Shown: positions 1-7,542 of the stretch, piece by piece | Layout: each line of letters opens with the position of its first letter | Numbering within the stretch: the first letter of the stretch is position 1 | Assembly: GCA_036380875.1 (NCBI GenBank) | Contig: DASVDX010000001.1 | Location: 103,376-167,375, forward strand | Source of the DNA: ZC4RG17 sp036380875 | GTDB lineage: Bacteria > Actinomycetota > Acidimicrobiia > Spongiisociales > ZC4RG35 | DNA length: 64,000 nucleotides | Direction of reading: 5' to 3' | The notes under the pieces: generated by a model | Told to the model about the DNA's origin: nothing | Seen by the model: only the letters and a program-made list of their open reading frames with translations | Database searches by the model: none | Made by a program: the position numbers and the translations under genes

Positions 1-311
1 CCCGAGACGCCGGAACCCTGCTCGTCGACCTGCGGGAGCCGGAGGAGCGGGCGGCGAAGGGCACGATCGCCGGAGCAGTGTTCGCTCCGCGAGGAATGCT
101 CGAGTTCTGGGCCGATCCCTCGAGTCCGTATCACCGGCCCGAATTCGACCCGGAGGTGCCCCTCGTCCTGTATTGCGCGTCGGGCGGCCGTTCGGCTCTG
201 GCGGCGACGGTGTTGGAAGAGATGGGTTACCGGCAGGTCGCCCACCTGGAGGGCGGGCTGGCCCATTGGGTCGAGGAAGGCATGCCGGTCGAGGTCGAGG
301 ACGCGTCGTGA
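1..311 (+). CDS. Rhodanese-like domain protein (5' end outside window)
   Basis: The reading frame is open from base 3 to the TGA at 309-311, so the gene begins before the window; 102 codons are visible. The visible part is most of a rhodanese (sulfurtransferase) domain: a V-D-L-R-E-P-E-E strand and turn near the start, and the active-site loop Y-C-A-S-G-G-R-S near base 170, whose cysteine would carry a persulfide. The chain ends shortly after the last helix, as in single-domain rhodaneses. Such proteins move sulfane sulfur to thiols or cyanide, or act as sulfur carriers; the physiological partner cannot be told. It faces transaldolase tail to tail with a 22-base gap. Confidence 0.88.
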   Translation, partial: RDAGTLLVDLREPEERAAKGTIAGAVFAPRGMLEFWADPSSPYHRPEFDPEVPLVLYCASGGRSALAATVLEEMGYRQVAHLEGGLAHWVEEGMPVEVEDAS

Positions 312-333
312 GCCGACGCGTCCTCGACCACGC

Positions 334-1443
334 CTACGACGTCTTCTCGACTTCCTCCTCCACGCTGGCGACGACCTCGTTCCAGGAGCCGATGAACTTC
401 TCGACGCCCTCTCGCTCTAGAACGTCCATCACGTCGTCGTAGTCGACTCCGACCGCTCGCATGCGGTCGAGGATCTCCTCGGCCTGGGCCATCTCCTCGG
501 GACCGAAGGGGACCGGCTCCGGCCCGTGGTCCTGGTAGGCGTCGATGGTCTCGAGCGGCATCGTGTTCACGGTGTGCGGTGCCACGAGCTCATCGACATA
601 GAGCGTGTCGCGGTACTCGGGGTTCTTGGTGGAGGTCGACGCCCACAGCGGGCGCTGGATGCGCGCTCCGGCCGCCACCAGCTTCCGCCAGCGTTCCCCG
701 GTGAAGCTGTCGAGGAAGGCGCGGTAGGCGAGGCGGGCGTTGGCCACCGCCGTGCGGCCACGGAGCTCGAGAGCTTCATCGGTCCCGATCTCCTCCAGGC
801 GGCGGTCCACCTCCGTGTCCATCCGGGACACGAAGAACGAAGCGACAGATGCCACCCGCTCCGGGTTGCCGCCCTGCGAGATGTACTCCTCGATCCCGTC
901 CAGATACGCCTCCATGACCTTGCGATACCGGTCCAGCGAGAAGATCAGCGTCACGTTGATAGAGATCCCTTCGGCGATGAGGCGACGGATCGCCGGCAGG
1001 CCCGCCTCGGTCGCCGGGACCTTCACGAACAAGTTGGGTCGGTCGATCCGCTTCACCCACTCCCGAGCTTCTGCCACGGTGGCTTCGGTGTCGTGGGCCA
1101 GCGTCGGGGTCACCTCGACAGACACGAATCCGTCGCGTCCGTCGGTGTCGTCGTAGACCGCCCGCAGGGTGTCGCAGGCGCGCTGGATGTCGCTCGCCAT
1201 CAGTGACGCGATGATCTCGCTGGTGGCGGCTCCCCTGCCCGCCATCTCCCTCACCTCTTCGTCGTAGTCACCCGTGCCGACGATGGCTTTGGCAAAGATC
1301 GACGGATTGGACGTGACGCCGGTCACGGCGTCTTCTTCGATGCGGCGGGCGAGCTCACCACTGTCGAGCATCCGGCGGGAGATCTGATCGGACCAGGGGG
1401 AGACGCCGGCCAGACGGAGGCGGTGGAGATTGGACAGACTCAT
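334..1443 (-). CDS. tal: Transaldolase
   Basis: Transaldolase of the pentose phosphate pathway moves a dihydroxyacetone unit between sedoheptulose 7-phosphate and glyceraldehyde 3-phosphate in the cytoplasm. The 369-residue length is normal for actinobacterial enzymes. The family signature G-V-T-S-N-P-S-I-F lies at residues 42-50, and the Schiff-base lysine is K141 in N-L-F-V-K-V-P-A-T. The ATG at 1443 is preceded by a TAGGGT -10 hexamer only 6 bases away, so the mRNA is probably leaderless. Divergent from dinB across about 80 bases. No transketolase or glucose-6-phosphate dehydrogenase gene adjoins it in this window. Confidence 0.96.
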   Translation of the reverse strand: MSLSNLHRLRLAGVSPWSDQISRRMLDSGELARRIEEDAVTGVTSNPSIFAKAIVGTGDYDEEVREMAGRGAATSEIIASLMASDIQRACDTLRAVYDDTDGRDGFVSVEVTPTLAHDTEATVAEAREWVKRIDRPNLFVKVPATEAGLPAIRRLIAEGISINVTLIFSLDRYRKVMEAYLDGIEEYISQGGNPERVASVASFFVSRMDTEVDRRLEEIGTDEALELRGRTAVANARLAYRAFLDSFTGERWRKLVAAGARIQRPLWASTSTKNPEYRDTLYVDELVAPHTVNTMPLETIDAYQDHGPEPVPFGPEEMAQAEEILDRMRAVGVDYDDVMDVLEREGVEKFIGSWNEVVASVEEEVEKTS

Positions 1444-1449
1444 GTGTCC

Positions 1450-1455
1450 ACCCTA
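1450..1455 (-). promoter_or_regulatory. Leaderless -10 element of tal
   Basis: TAGGGT on the minus strand, 6 bases before the tal ATG, with no ribosome site between. No convincing -35 box. Confidence 0.6.
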
Positions 1456-1526
1456 CCCGCCTTGCGCCACTGGGCTCGAAGACGAATCCGGGCGCCGATG
1501 TCCCACCCGTCGGCCAAGATGGAGAC

Positions 1527-2759
1527 GTGAGTGGAGCTCACATCCTCCACGCCGATTTGGATGCGTTCTACGCCTCCGTCGAGCAGCTCCTCGACCCATC
1601 GCTCCGCGGAATCCCGATGGCGGTGGGGGCGGGGGTGGTCCTCGCCGCCAGCTACGAGGCTCGTGCCTTCGGCGTGCGATCGGCGATGCCCACCAACGAG
1701 GCGCGCCGCTTGTGCCCGCAATTGAAGATCGTATCCGGGTCGTTCGAGCGCTACCTGGAGTACTCGGACAAGGTGATGGAGATCTTCGAACGGTTCACAC
1801 CCGATATCGAACAGATCTCCGTAGACGAGGCATTCCTCGACGTCCGTGGGTCGGAGCATCTCTTCGGTCCGGCTCCCGAGATCGCCCGGGAGATCCGCCG
1901 ATTGGTCCGGGAGGAGGTCGGCCTGCCAGTGTCGATCGGGGTGGCCACTACCAAACACCTCGCCAAAGTCGCCTCCCAGGTCGCCAAACCCGACGGGCTC
2001 GTCCACGTCGAGGCCGGAACCGAGGCCGAGTTCTTGAGGCCGCTTCCCGTCGAGATCCTGTGGGGAGTCGGCCCGAAGACGGCGCGCAAGCTCCACGACG
2101 CCGGGATATTCACCGTTGGTGATATCGCCTCCACACCGGTCGACTCCCTCGCCGCCTGGCTGGGGCCGGCCTCGGCCGCTCACCTCTGGGCGCTGGCCAA
2201 CAACAAGGATCCGAGGCCGGTTCGGCGGCGCCCTCGTGCCAAATCGGTCGGCTCGCAGCAGGCACTCGGACGCGGGCTCAACGAACTCGACGAACTCGAC
2301 CGGGTGATCCTGTCGCTGGCCGACCGCATCGGGCGTCGCCTCCGGGCGAAAGGACGCAAAGGGCGCACCATCCACCTCAGGGCGCGGTTCCCAGGTGGCC
2401 GGATCGTATCCCGGTCCCATACTCTCGACGCCGCCACCGCCGCCACCGACGCCATCGACCGGGTGGCCCGGCGCCTGCTCCGCCAAGCGATCGACGATCC
2501 CACGGAGCCTGTGACTCTCGTCGGGATCTCGGTTTCACAACTCGACGACGACACCGCCCAGCAGCTCGAGCTGTCGCTCGACGAGGGAGAGGTCGAACGC
2601 ACCGGAAGCGCCGCTGCAGAAGCCGCCGCCGCCGTCGACCGACAGGTCGACGAGATCCGCCGCCGATTCGGAAAGGGAGCAGTGACCCGGGCCGCCCTCC
2701 TGGGGCGGGAGGACCGTGATGCTCCCGAGGAATTCCGTCGCCTCGCCGAAAAGGACTGA
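1527..2759 (+). CDS. dinB: DNA polymerase IV (Y-family)
   Basis: Low-fidelity Y-family polymerase for translesion synthesis. The 410-residue chain has the metal-binding aspartate D10 in H-A-D-L-D-A-F-Y and the second acidic pair D100-E101 in S-V-D-E; the aromatic residues after D12 match the steric gate that excludes ribonucleotides. Palm, thumb (two HhH turns near W-G-V-G-P-K-T) and little-finger regions follow in the usual order. Near residue 343, Q-Q-L-E-L-S-L resembles a beta-clamp-binding motif. The GTG start at 1527 has a GGAG ribosome site about 5 bases upstream. No LexA box is evident, so damage control is not shown. Runs in the same direction as the following HhH-GPD repair-like gene. 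Confidence 0.95.
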   Translation: MSGAHILHADLDAFYASVEQLLDPSLRGIPMAVGAGVVLAASYEARAFGVRSAMPTNEARRLCPQLKIVSGSFERYLEYSDKVMEIFERFTPDIEQISVDEAFLDVRGSEHLFGPAPEIAREIRRLVREEVGLPVSIGVATTKHLAKVASQVAKPDGLVHVEAGTEAEFLRPLPVEILWGVGPKTARKLHDAGIFTVGDIASTPVDSLAAWLGPASAAHLWALANNKDPRPVRRRPRAKSVGSQQALGRGLNELDELDRVILSLADRIGRRLRAKGRKGRTIHLRARFPGGRIVSRSHTLDAATAATDAIDRVARRLLRQAIDDPTEPVTLVGISVSQLDDDTAQQLELSLDEGEVERTGSAAAEAAAAVDRQVDEIRRRFGKGAVTRAALLGREDRDAPEEFRRLAEKD

Positions 2760-2849
2760 GGGGTCTGTCTCTCCACCTCAGCGCGACACGGACTTCGTCG
2801 CGACCGCGATCGAGAGGGAATCGACCTGCTCGAGAACCACCGCACGAAG

Positions 2850-2855
2850 TAGGGT
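2850..2855 (+). promoter_or_regulatory. Leaderless -10 element of HhH-GPD gene
   Basis: TAGGGT, 7 bases before the ATG at 2863. It supports that ATG over an in-frame start further upstream inside the dinB end. Confidence 0.55.
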
Positions 2856-2862
2856 CGCGGGC

Positions 2863-3432
2863 ATGACACTGGCTGTGACCGGAGATCCCGAAGCCGATCG
2901 GCTACTCAACACCGACGGCAGCGCTCTCCTCATCGGGATGCTGCTCGACCAGCAGGTCCCGATGGAATGGGCCTTCCGGGGACCGGCGACGCTGCGGGAG
3001 CGACTGGGTCACCTCGACGCGAAGCGAATCGCCGAGATGTCCGAAGACGAGGTCGTCGAGGTGTGCGCCGCCAAACCCGCCATCCACCGGTTCCCGAAGA
3101 GCATGGGCCAGCGGATCCACCGCCTCTGCGTCCATCTCGCCGACCACTACGGAGGCGATGGCTCGGCGATCTGGAGCGACGGGCCCGACGCCGTCACCTT
3201 GTACAGGCGGATCTCCGAGCTTCCCGGGTTCGGGGAAGAGAAGTCGATGATCTTCCTCGCCCTGCTCGCCAAACAGTTCGGGATCCGGCCGGAAGGGTGG
3301 GAGGAGTTCGCGGGGCCATTCGCCGACGACACGCCGCGGTCGGTCGCCGACGTCGACTCGCAGGAGGCCCTCGTCCAGGTCAGAGAATGGAAGCGCATGC
3401 AGAAAGCGGCCGGGAAGGGAAAACGCGACTGA
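2863..3432 (+). CDS. HhH-GPD-type base-excision repair family protein (TIGR03252-like)
   Basis: The 189-residue protein begins M-T-L-A-V-T-G-D-P-E-A-D and has a helix-hairpin-helix turn L-P-G-F-G-E-E-K near residue 125, the hallmark of the HhH-GPD glycosylase/lyase fold. It matches the small actinobacterial family usually labelled uncharacterised HhH-GPD protein. In true glycosylases a catalytic Asp follows the hairpin by about 18 residues; I do not see an obvious equivalent, so enzymatic activity is uncertain. The C-terminus is basic (K-R-M-Q-K-A-A-G-K-G-K-R-D). The stop overlaps the next start by one base, so the two are translationally linked. Placement behind dinB suggests a DNA-maintenance role. 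Confidence 0.85.
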   Translation: MTLAVTGDPEADRLLNTDGSALLIGMLLDQQVPMEWAFRGPATLRERLGHLDAKRIAEMSEDEVVEVCAAKPAIHRFPKSMGQRIHRLCVHLADHYGGDGSAIWSDGPDAVTLYRRISELPGFGEEKSMIFLALLAKQFGIRPEGWEEFAGPFADDTPRSVADVDSQEALVQVREWKRMQKAAGKGKRD

Positions 3433-3794
3433 TGACCTCCGAGCGACTCGAGCAATGGATGGACGCCTACGTCGAGGCGTGGGACTCCAACGATCCCGAG
3501 GCCATAGCGGCGTTGTTCACCGAGGACGCGGTGTACGACCCCCAGACGTCGGACGGTCCTTGGCACGGGAAGGAGGAGATCATCGAAGGCTGGCGGGACG
3601 CCGCCGATGCTCCCGGTAGCTGGGAATTCGAGTGGCAGCCCCTGGTGGAGACCGAAGACCTGGCGATCATCACCGGACGGACCCGCTACCTCGACCCTCC
3701 GACCGTCTATCGCAACCTGTGGGTGATCCGGTTCGCGCCGGACGACCGCTGCCGGGACTTCACCGAGTGGTGGATCGAAGAAGAGGCGGAGTGA
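3432..3794 (+). CDS. NTF2-like / SnoaL-type small protein
   Basis: A 120-residue single-domain protein of the NTF2-like cone fold, recognisable from the opening helix with W-x-x-A-Y-V-E-A-W-D-S-N-D-P-E-A-I, the F-T-E-D-A-V-Y-D-P strand and the late W-V-I-R-F strand. The family includes ketosteroid isomerases, polyketide cyclases and many proteins of unknown function. No specific catalytic pair can be assigned here. Its ATG overlaps the TGA of the HhH-GPD gene (TGATG), so it is in the same transcription unit. Nothing in the context fixes a substrate. Confidence 0.82.
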   Translation: MTSERLEQWMDAYVEAWDSNDPEAIAALFTEDAVYDPQTSDGPWHGKEEIIEGWRDAADAPGSWEFEWQPLVETEDLAIITGRTRYLDPPTVYRNLWVIRFAPDDRCRDFTEWWIEEEAE

Positions 3795-3814
3795 GCGCCG
3801 AAGACACCCGCAGG

Positions 3815-3820
3815 TAACCT
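3815..3820 (+). promoter_or_regulatory. Leaderless -10 element of B12-domain gene
   Basis: TAACCT, 6 bases before the GTG at 3827, with no ribosome site. Confidence 0.55.
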
Positions 3821-3826
3821 GACGCC

Positions 3827-4219
3827 GTGCGACGAATCCTCATCGCCAAACCCGGTCTCGACGGCCACGACCGAGGAGCGAAGGTGATCGCCCGGGCCCT
3901 CCGGGACGCCGGCCACGAGGTGATCTACTCGGGCCTGCATCAGACGCCTGCCCAGATCGCCGAGACCGCCGTTCAGGAGGACGTCGACGCCGTTGGCCTC
4001 TCGTCACTTTCGGGCGCGCACATGTCGCTCTTCCCGAAAGTCGTCGAGGAATTGGCCGCTCGCGACGCCTCGGACATCGTCGTCTTCGGCGGTGGCGTGA
4101 TCCCCGAGGAGGACATCGAGGCTCTGAAGCAGGCGGGGCTGGCGGAAGTGTTCACTCCCGGAACGCCTCTCGACGAGATCACCGCCTGGGTCGCCGACCA
4201 CGTTCCCTCGCGCGTATGA
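3827..4219 (+). CDS. Stand-alone B12-binding domain (methylmalonyl-CoA mutase C-terminal type)
   Basis: A complete cobalamin-binding domain of 130 residues. D12-x-H14-x-x-G17 supplies the cobalt-ligating histidine, followed by the S-S-L strand-turn near residue 60 and the G-G-G turn near residue 87 that cradles the nucleotide tail. It corresponds to the C-terminal domain or small subunit of methylmalonyl-, ethylmalonyl- or isobutyryl-CoA mutases. No large (TIM-barrel) mutase subunit or MeaB chaperone is in the window, so its partner must be encoded elsewhere. Start is a GTG with a -10 box 6 bases upstream. Its stop overlaps the cytosine deaminase start (ATGA). Confidence 0.9.
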   Translation: MRRILIAKPGLDGHDRGAKVIARALRDAGHEVIYSGLHQTPAQIAETAVQEDVDAVGLSSLSGAHMSLFPKVVEELAARDASDIVVFGGGVIPEEDIEALKQAGLAEVFTPGTPLDEITAWVADHVPSRV

Positions 4220-4662
4220 CCGACCAGGAGATGCTGGAGGTCGCCAAGGAGGAGGCACGCCGGGGCCGCGACTCCGGTGGCATCCCGATCGGAGCGGCGT
4301 TGTTCGGACCGGACGGGGAACTGTGGGGGAGGGGCCACAACCGCCGGGTCCAAGACGGCGACCCCACGATCCACGGCGAGACGGCGGCGTTTCGTGACGC
4401 CGGGAGGCGCCGGTCGTACCGGGGCACGACCATGGTGACGACGCTTTCCCCGTGCTGGTATTGCTCGGGTCTCGTCCGCCAGTTCGGCATCTCCCGGGTC
4501 GTCATCGGCGAGGCCCGGACGTTCTACGGCGGTCACGACTGGCTGGCAGAGAACGGCGTGGAGGTCGTCCTCCTCGACGACCCCGAGTGCGTGGCGATGA
4601 TGGAACTGTTCATCGCCGAACATCCGGAGCTCTGGTACGAGGACATCGGAGTCGACAACTGA
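4216..4662 (+). CDS. Cytosine deaminase, yeast FCY1-like (CMP/dCMP-deaminase fold)
   Basis: Zinc deaminase that converts cytosine to uracil. The 148 residues carry the zinc site H53-G-E55 (E55 as proton shuttle) and P-C80-W-Y-C83. Beyond the zinc motifs the C-terminal third, with V-V-I-G-E, the F-I-A-E-H-P-E-L-W stretch and a terminal Y-E-D-I-G, closely follows the yeast cytosine deaminase as I remember it. Yeast-type enzymes are unrelated to the bacterial amidohydrolase CodA. The start overlaps the previous stop by 4 bases (ATGA), so it is translationally coupled to the B12-binding domain gene. No cytosine permease is adjacent. Guanine or other nucleobase deaminase activity is the alternative. 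Confidence 0.85.
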   Translation: MTDQEMLEVAKEEARRGRDSGGIPIGAALFGPDGELWGRGHNRRVQDGDPTIHGETAAFRDAGRRRSYRGTTMVTTLSPCWYCSGLVRQFGISRVVIGEARTFYGGHDWLAENGVEVVLLDDPECVAMMELFIAEHPELWYEDIGVDN

Positions 4663-4713
4663 CCCGATCACGGCCGGCACCGGGCGGCTGACGAAGGGCG
4701 CTTTTCGGCCCGC

Positions 4714-4719
4714 TACCGT
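4714..4719 (+). promoter_or_regulatory. -10 element of sucC
   Basis: TACCGT ending 9 bases before the sucC ATG, giving a 5' leader of at most a few bases. No AGGAG site precedes the ATG. Confidence 0.5.
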
Positions 4720-4728
4720 CAACCCGTC

Positions 4729-5952
4729 ATGAAGATCCACGAGTACCAGGCCAAGGAACTGATGGCCGCTCGGGGTATCGCCGTACCGCAAGGCCGGGTG
4801 GCGACAACGGTCGAAGAAGCAGTGGCGGCGGTGCGGCCGCTGATCGAAGCGACCGGAAATCCCGTGGTGGTGGTCAAGTCGCAGATCCACGCAGGCGGGC
4901 GTGGCAAAGGCACCTTCAGAGAGCATCCCGACATCCACGGCGTCAACGTCGTGACCGCCGGCATCGAAGGGGGCCCGCAGGCGGCGGAGGAGGAGGTGCG
5001 ACGCCTCGCCGAGAAGATGCTCGGCTCGACCCTCGTCACGGTCCAGACCGGTCCGGAGGGCAAGCAGGTCAATCGTCTCTACATCGAGCAGGGGATCGAC
5101 ATCGCCCGCGAGCTGTACCTTTCGATCCTCCTCGACCGCTCCGTCGGGCGAAACATCGTGATGGCCTCCACCGAGGGCGGCATGGAGATCGAAAAGGTCG
5201 CCGAGGAGACCCCCGAGAAGATCCTGCGTGAGGTGATCGACCCCGCCATCGGCCTCGCCGACTTCCAAGCCAACGCCTTGGCCCGCGGCCTGGGACTCGA
5301 AGGTGATGCCGCCAAGAACTTCGTCCGTTTCGTCAAGGCGCTGTCGGAGGCGGCGATGGACCTCGACACGGATCTCATCGAAATAAACCCGCTCGTCGTC
5401 ACGGGCGACGGCCAGGTGATGGCTCTCGACGGGAAGATGGCGTTCGACGACAACGCCCTGTTCCGTCATCCCGACATCGCTGCCATGCGCGACGAGACCG
5501 AGGAGGATCCCGCCGAGCTGGAGGCCAAAGAAGCCGGCCTCTCCTACATAAACCTCGACGGCAACATCGGCTGCCTCGTCAACGGGGCCGGGCTTGCCAT
5601 GGCGACGATGGACACCATCAAGCACGTAGGGGGAGAGCCGGCCAATTTCCTCGACGTGGGGGGCGGGGCCAGCGCCGAACAGGTCGCCAAGGCCTTCACG
5701 ATCATCACGAAGGACCCGAAGGTGAAGGGGATATTCGTCAACATATTCGGCGGCATCATGCGCTGCGACACGCTCGCCACCGGCATCGTCGAAGCGGTCC
5801 GCCGGGTCGGCCTCGAGGTCCCCCTCGTCGTGCGGCTGGAAGGCACCAACGTGGAGGAGGGAAAGCGCATCCTCGCCGAGTCCGGCCTCGACGTGATCAC
5901 TGCCGACGACATGAAGGACGGAGCCGAGAAGATCGTGAGGCTCGCCTCATGA
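4729..5952 (+). CDS. sucC: Succinyl-CoA synthetase (ADP/GDP-forming) beta subunit
   Basis: Beta subunit of the TCA-cycle enzyme that makes ATP or GTP while cleaving succinyl-CoA. The 407-residue chain starts with the ATP-grasp N-terminus M-K-I-H-E-Y-Q-A-K-E-L, has the nucleotide-binding stretch V-V-K-S-Q-I-H-A-G-G-R-G-K-G near residue 45, the E-I-N-P-L strand near 223 and the C-terminal CoA-ligase domain with F-V-N-I-F-G-G-I-M-R-C near residue 340. All are as in the family. sucD follows after 55 bases, so this is the usual sucCD operon. The leader is essentially absent. Confidence 0.97.
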   Translation: MKIHEYQAKELMAARGIAVPQGRVATTVEEAVAAVRPLIEATGNPVVVVKSQIHAGGRGKGTFREHPDIHGVNVVTAGIEGGPQAAEEEVRRLAEKMLGSTLVTVQTGPEGKQVNRLYIEQGIDIARELYLSILLDRSVGRNIVMASTEGGMEIEKVAEETPEKILREVIDPAIGLADFQANALARGLGLEGDAAKNFVRFVKALSEAAMDLDTDLIEINPLVVTGDGQVMALDGKMAFDDNALFRHPDIAAMRDETEEDPAELEAKEAGLSYINLDGNIGCLVNGAGLAMATMDTIKHVGGEPANFLDVGGGASAEQVAKAFTIITKDPKVKGIFVNIFGGIMRCDTLATGIVEAVRRVGLEVPLVVRLEGTNVEEGKRILAESGLDVITADDMKDGAEKIVRLAS

Positions 5953-6007
5953 CCCGGGCCGCCGACCGCCGCCTTCCGACTGACGACTGCGAGCCGGAGT
6001 TTCGCCC

Positions 6008-6931
<924 letters not shown>

Positions 6932-6955
6932 CCGGCGGCGGCTTCCTGGGCCGGT

Positions 6956-6961
6956 TACCCT
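6956..6961 (+). promoter_or_regulatory. -10 element before lemA-DUF2207
   Basis: TACCCT about 34 bases before the LemA ATG; the leader then carries an AGGAG ribosome site. This is a candidate start for a separate unit downstream of sucCD. Confidence 0.4.
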
Positions 6962-6995
6962 GCTCCCGCTGAAGCGAACAGGAGTCGGGTGACTG

Positions 6996-7538
6996 ATGAT
7001 CTGGGTCATCGTGGCGGTCGTCGTAGTGCTGCTTCTGGTGGTGCTGCTCTACAACCGTCTGGTACAGCTGCGGAATCGAGTCGACAACTCGTGGGCGCAG
7101 GTCGACGTGCAGCTCAAGCGACGCTACGACCTGATCCCCAACGTGGTCGAGACGGTCAAGGGCTACGCCGCCCACGAGCAGCAGACGTTCGAGCGGGTGG
7201 TGCAGGCGCGCAACGCCGCCCAGGCGGCCCAGGGGCCGGCGGAGCAGGCCGAGGCGGAGAACGCCCTGACCGCCGCCTTGCGGCAACTGTTCGCCCTCGC
7301 CGAGAACTATCCGGAGCTGCGGGCGGCTCCCAACTTCGCCGCGCTGCAGGAGGAACTGTCGGAGACCGAGAACCGCATCGCCGTGTCGCGCCAGATCTAC
7401 AACGACTCGGTTCTCTCCTACAACAACGCCGTCCAGACGATTCCCACCAACCTGGTGGCGGCGGTGGCCGGCTTCAAAACACGACCCTTCTTCGAGGCCG
7501 AGGTCGAAGCCGACACTCCGCCGGTCGTCGACTTCTGA
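6996..7538 (+). CDS. LemA family membrane protein
   Basis: 180 residues with one N-terminal membrane helix (residues 2-20, very rich in V and L) followed by a long helical cytoplasmic or extracytoplasmic domain. Family hallmarks are V-D-N-S-W-A-Q-V-D-V-Q-L-K-R-R-Y-D-L-I-P-N near residues 29-49 and the E-N-Y-P-E-L motif near residue 103. The molecular function of LemA proteins is not established. A DUF2207 gene starts 4 bases after its stop; LemA and DUF2207/TPM-type proteins are often found together and are thought to act in the envelope. The ribosome site is AGGAG 12 bases upstream. Confidence 0.92.
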   Translation: MIWVIVAVVVVLLLVVLLYNRLVQLRNRVDNSWAQVDVQLKRRYDLIPNVVETVKGYAAHEQQTFERVVQARNAAQAAQGPAEQAEAENALTAALRQLFALAENYPELRAAPNFAALQEELSETENRIAVSRQIYNDSVLSYNNAVQTIPTNLVAAVAGFKTRPFFEAEVEADTPPVVDF

Positions 7539-7542
7539 TCCG

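Noticed and set aside
3973..5625. 550-codon minus-strand open frame
   Set aside because: Antisense to the B12 domain, cytosine deaminase and sucC genes, all of which are well supported.
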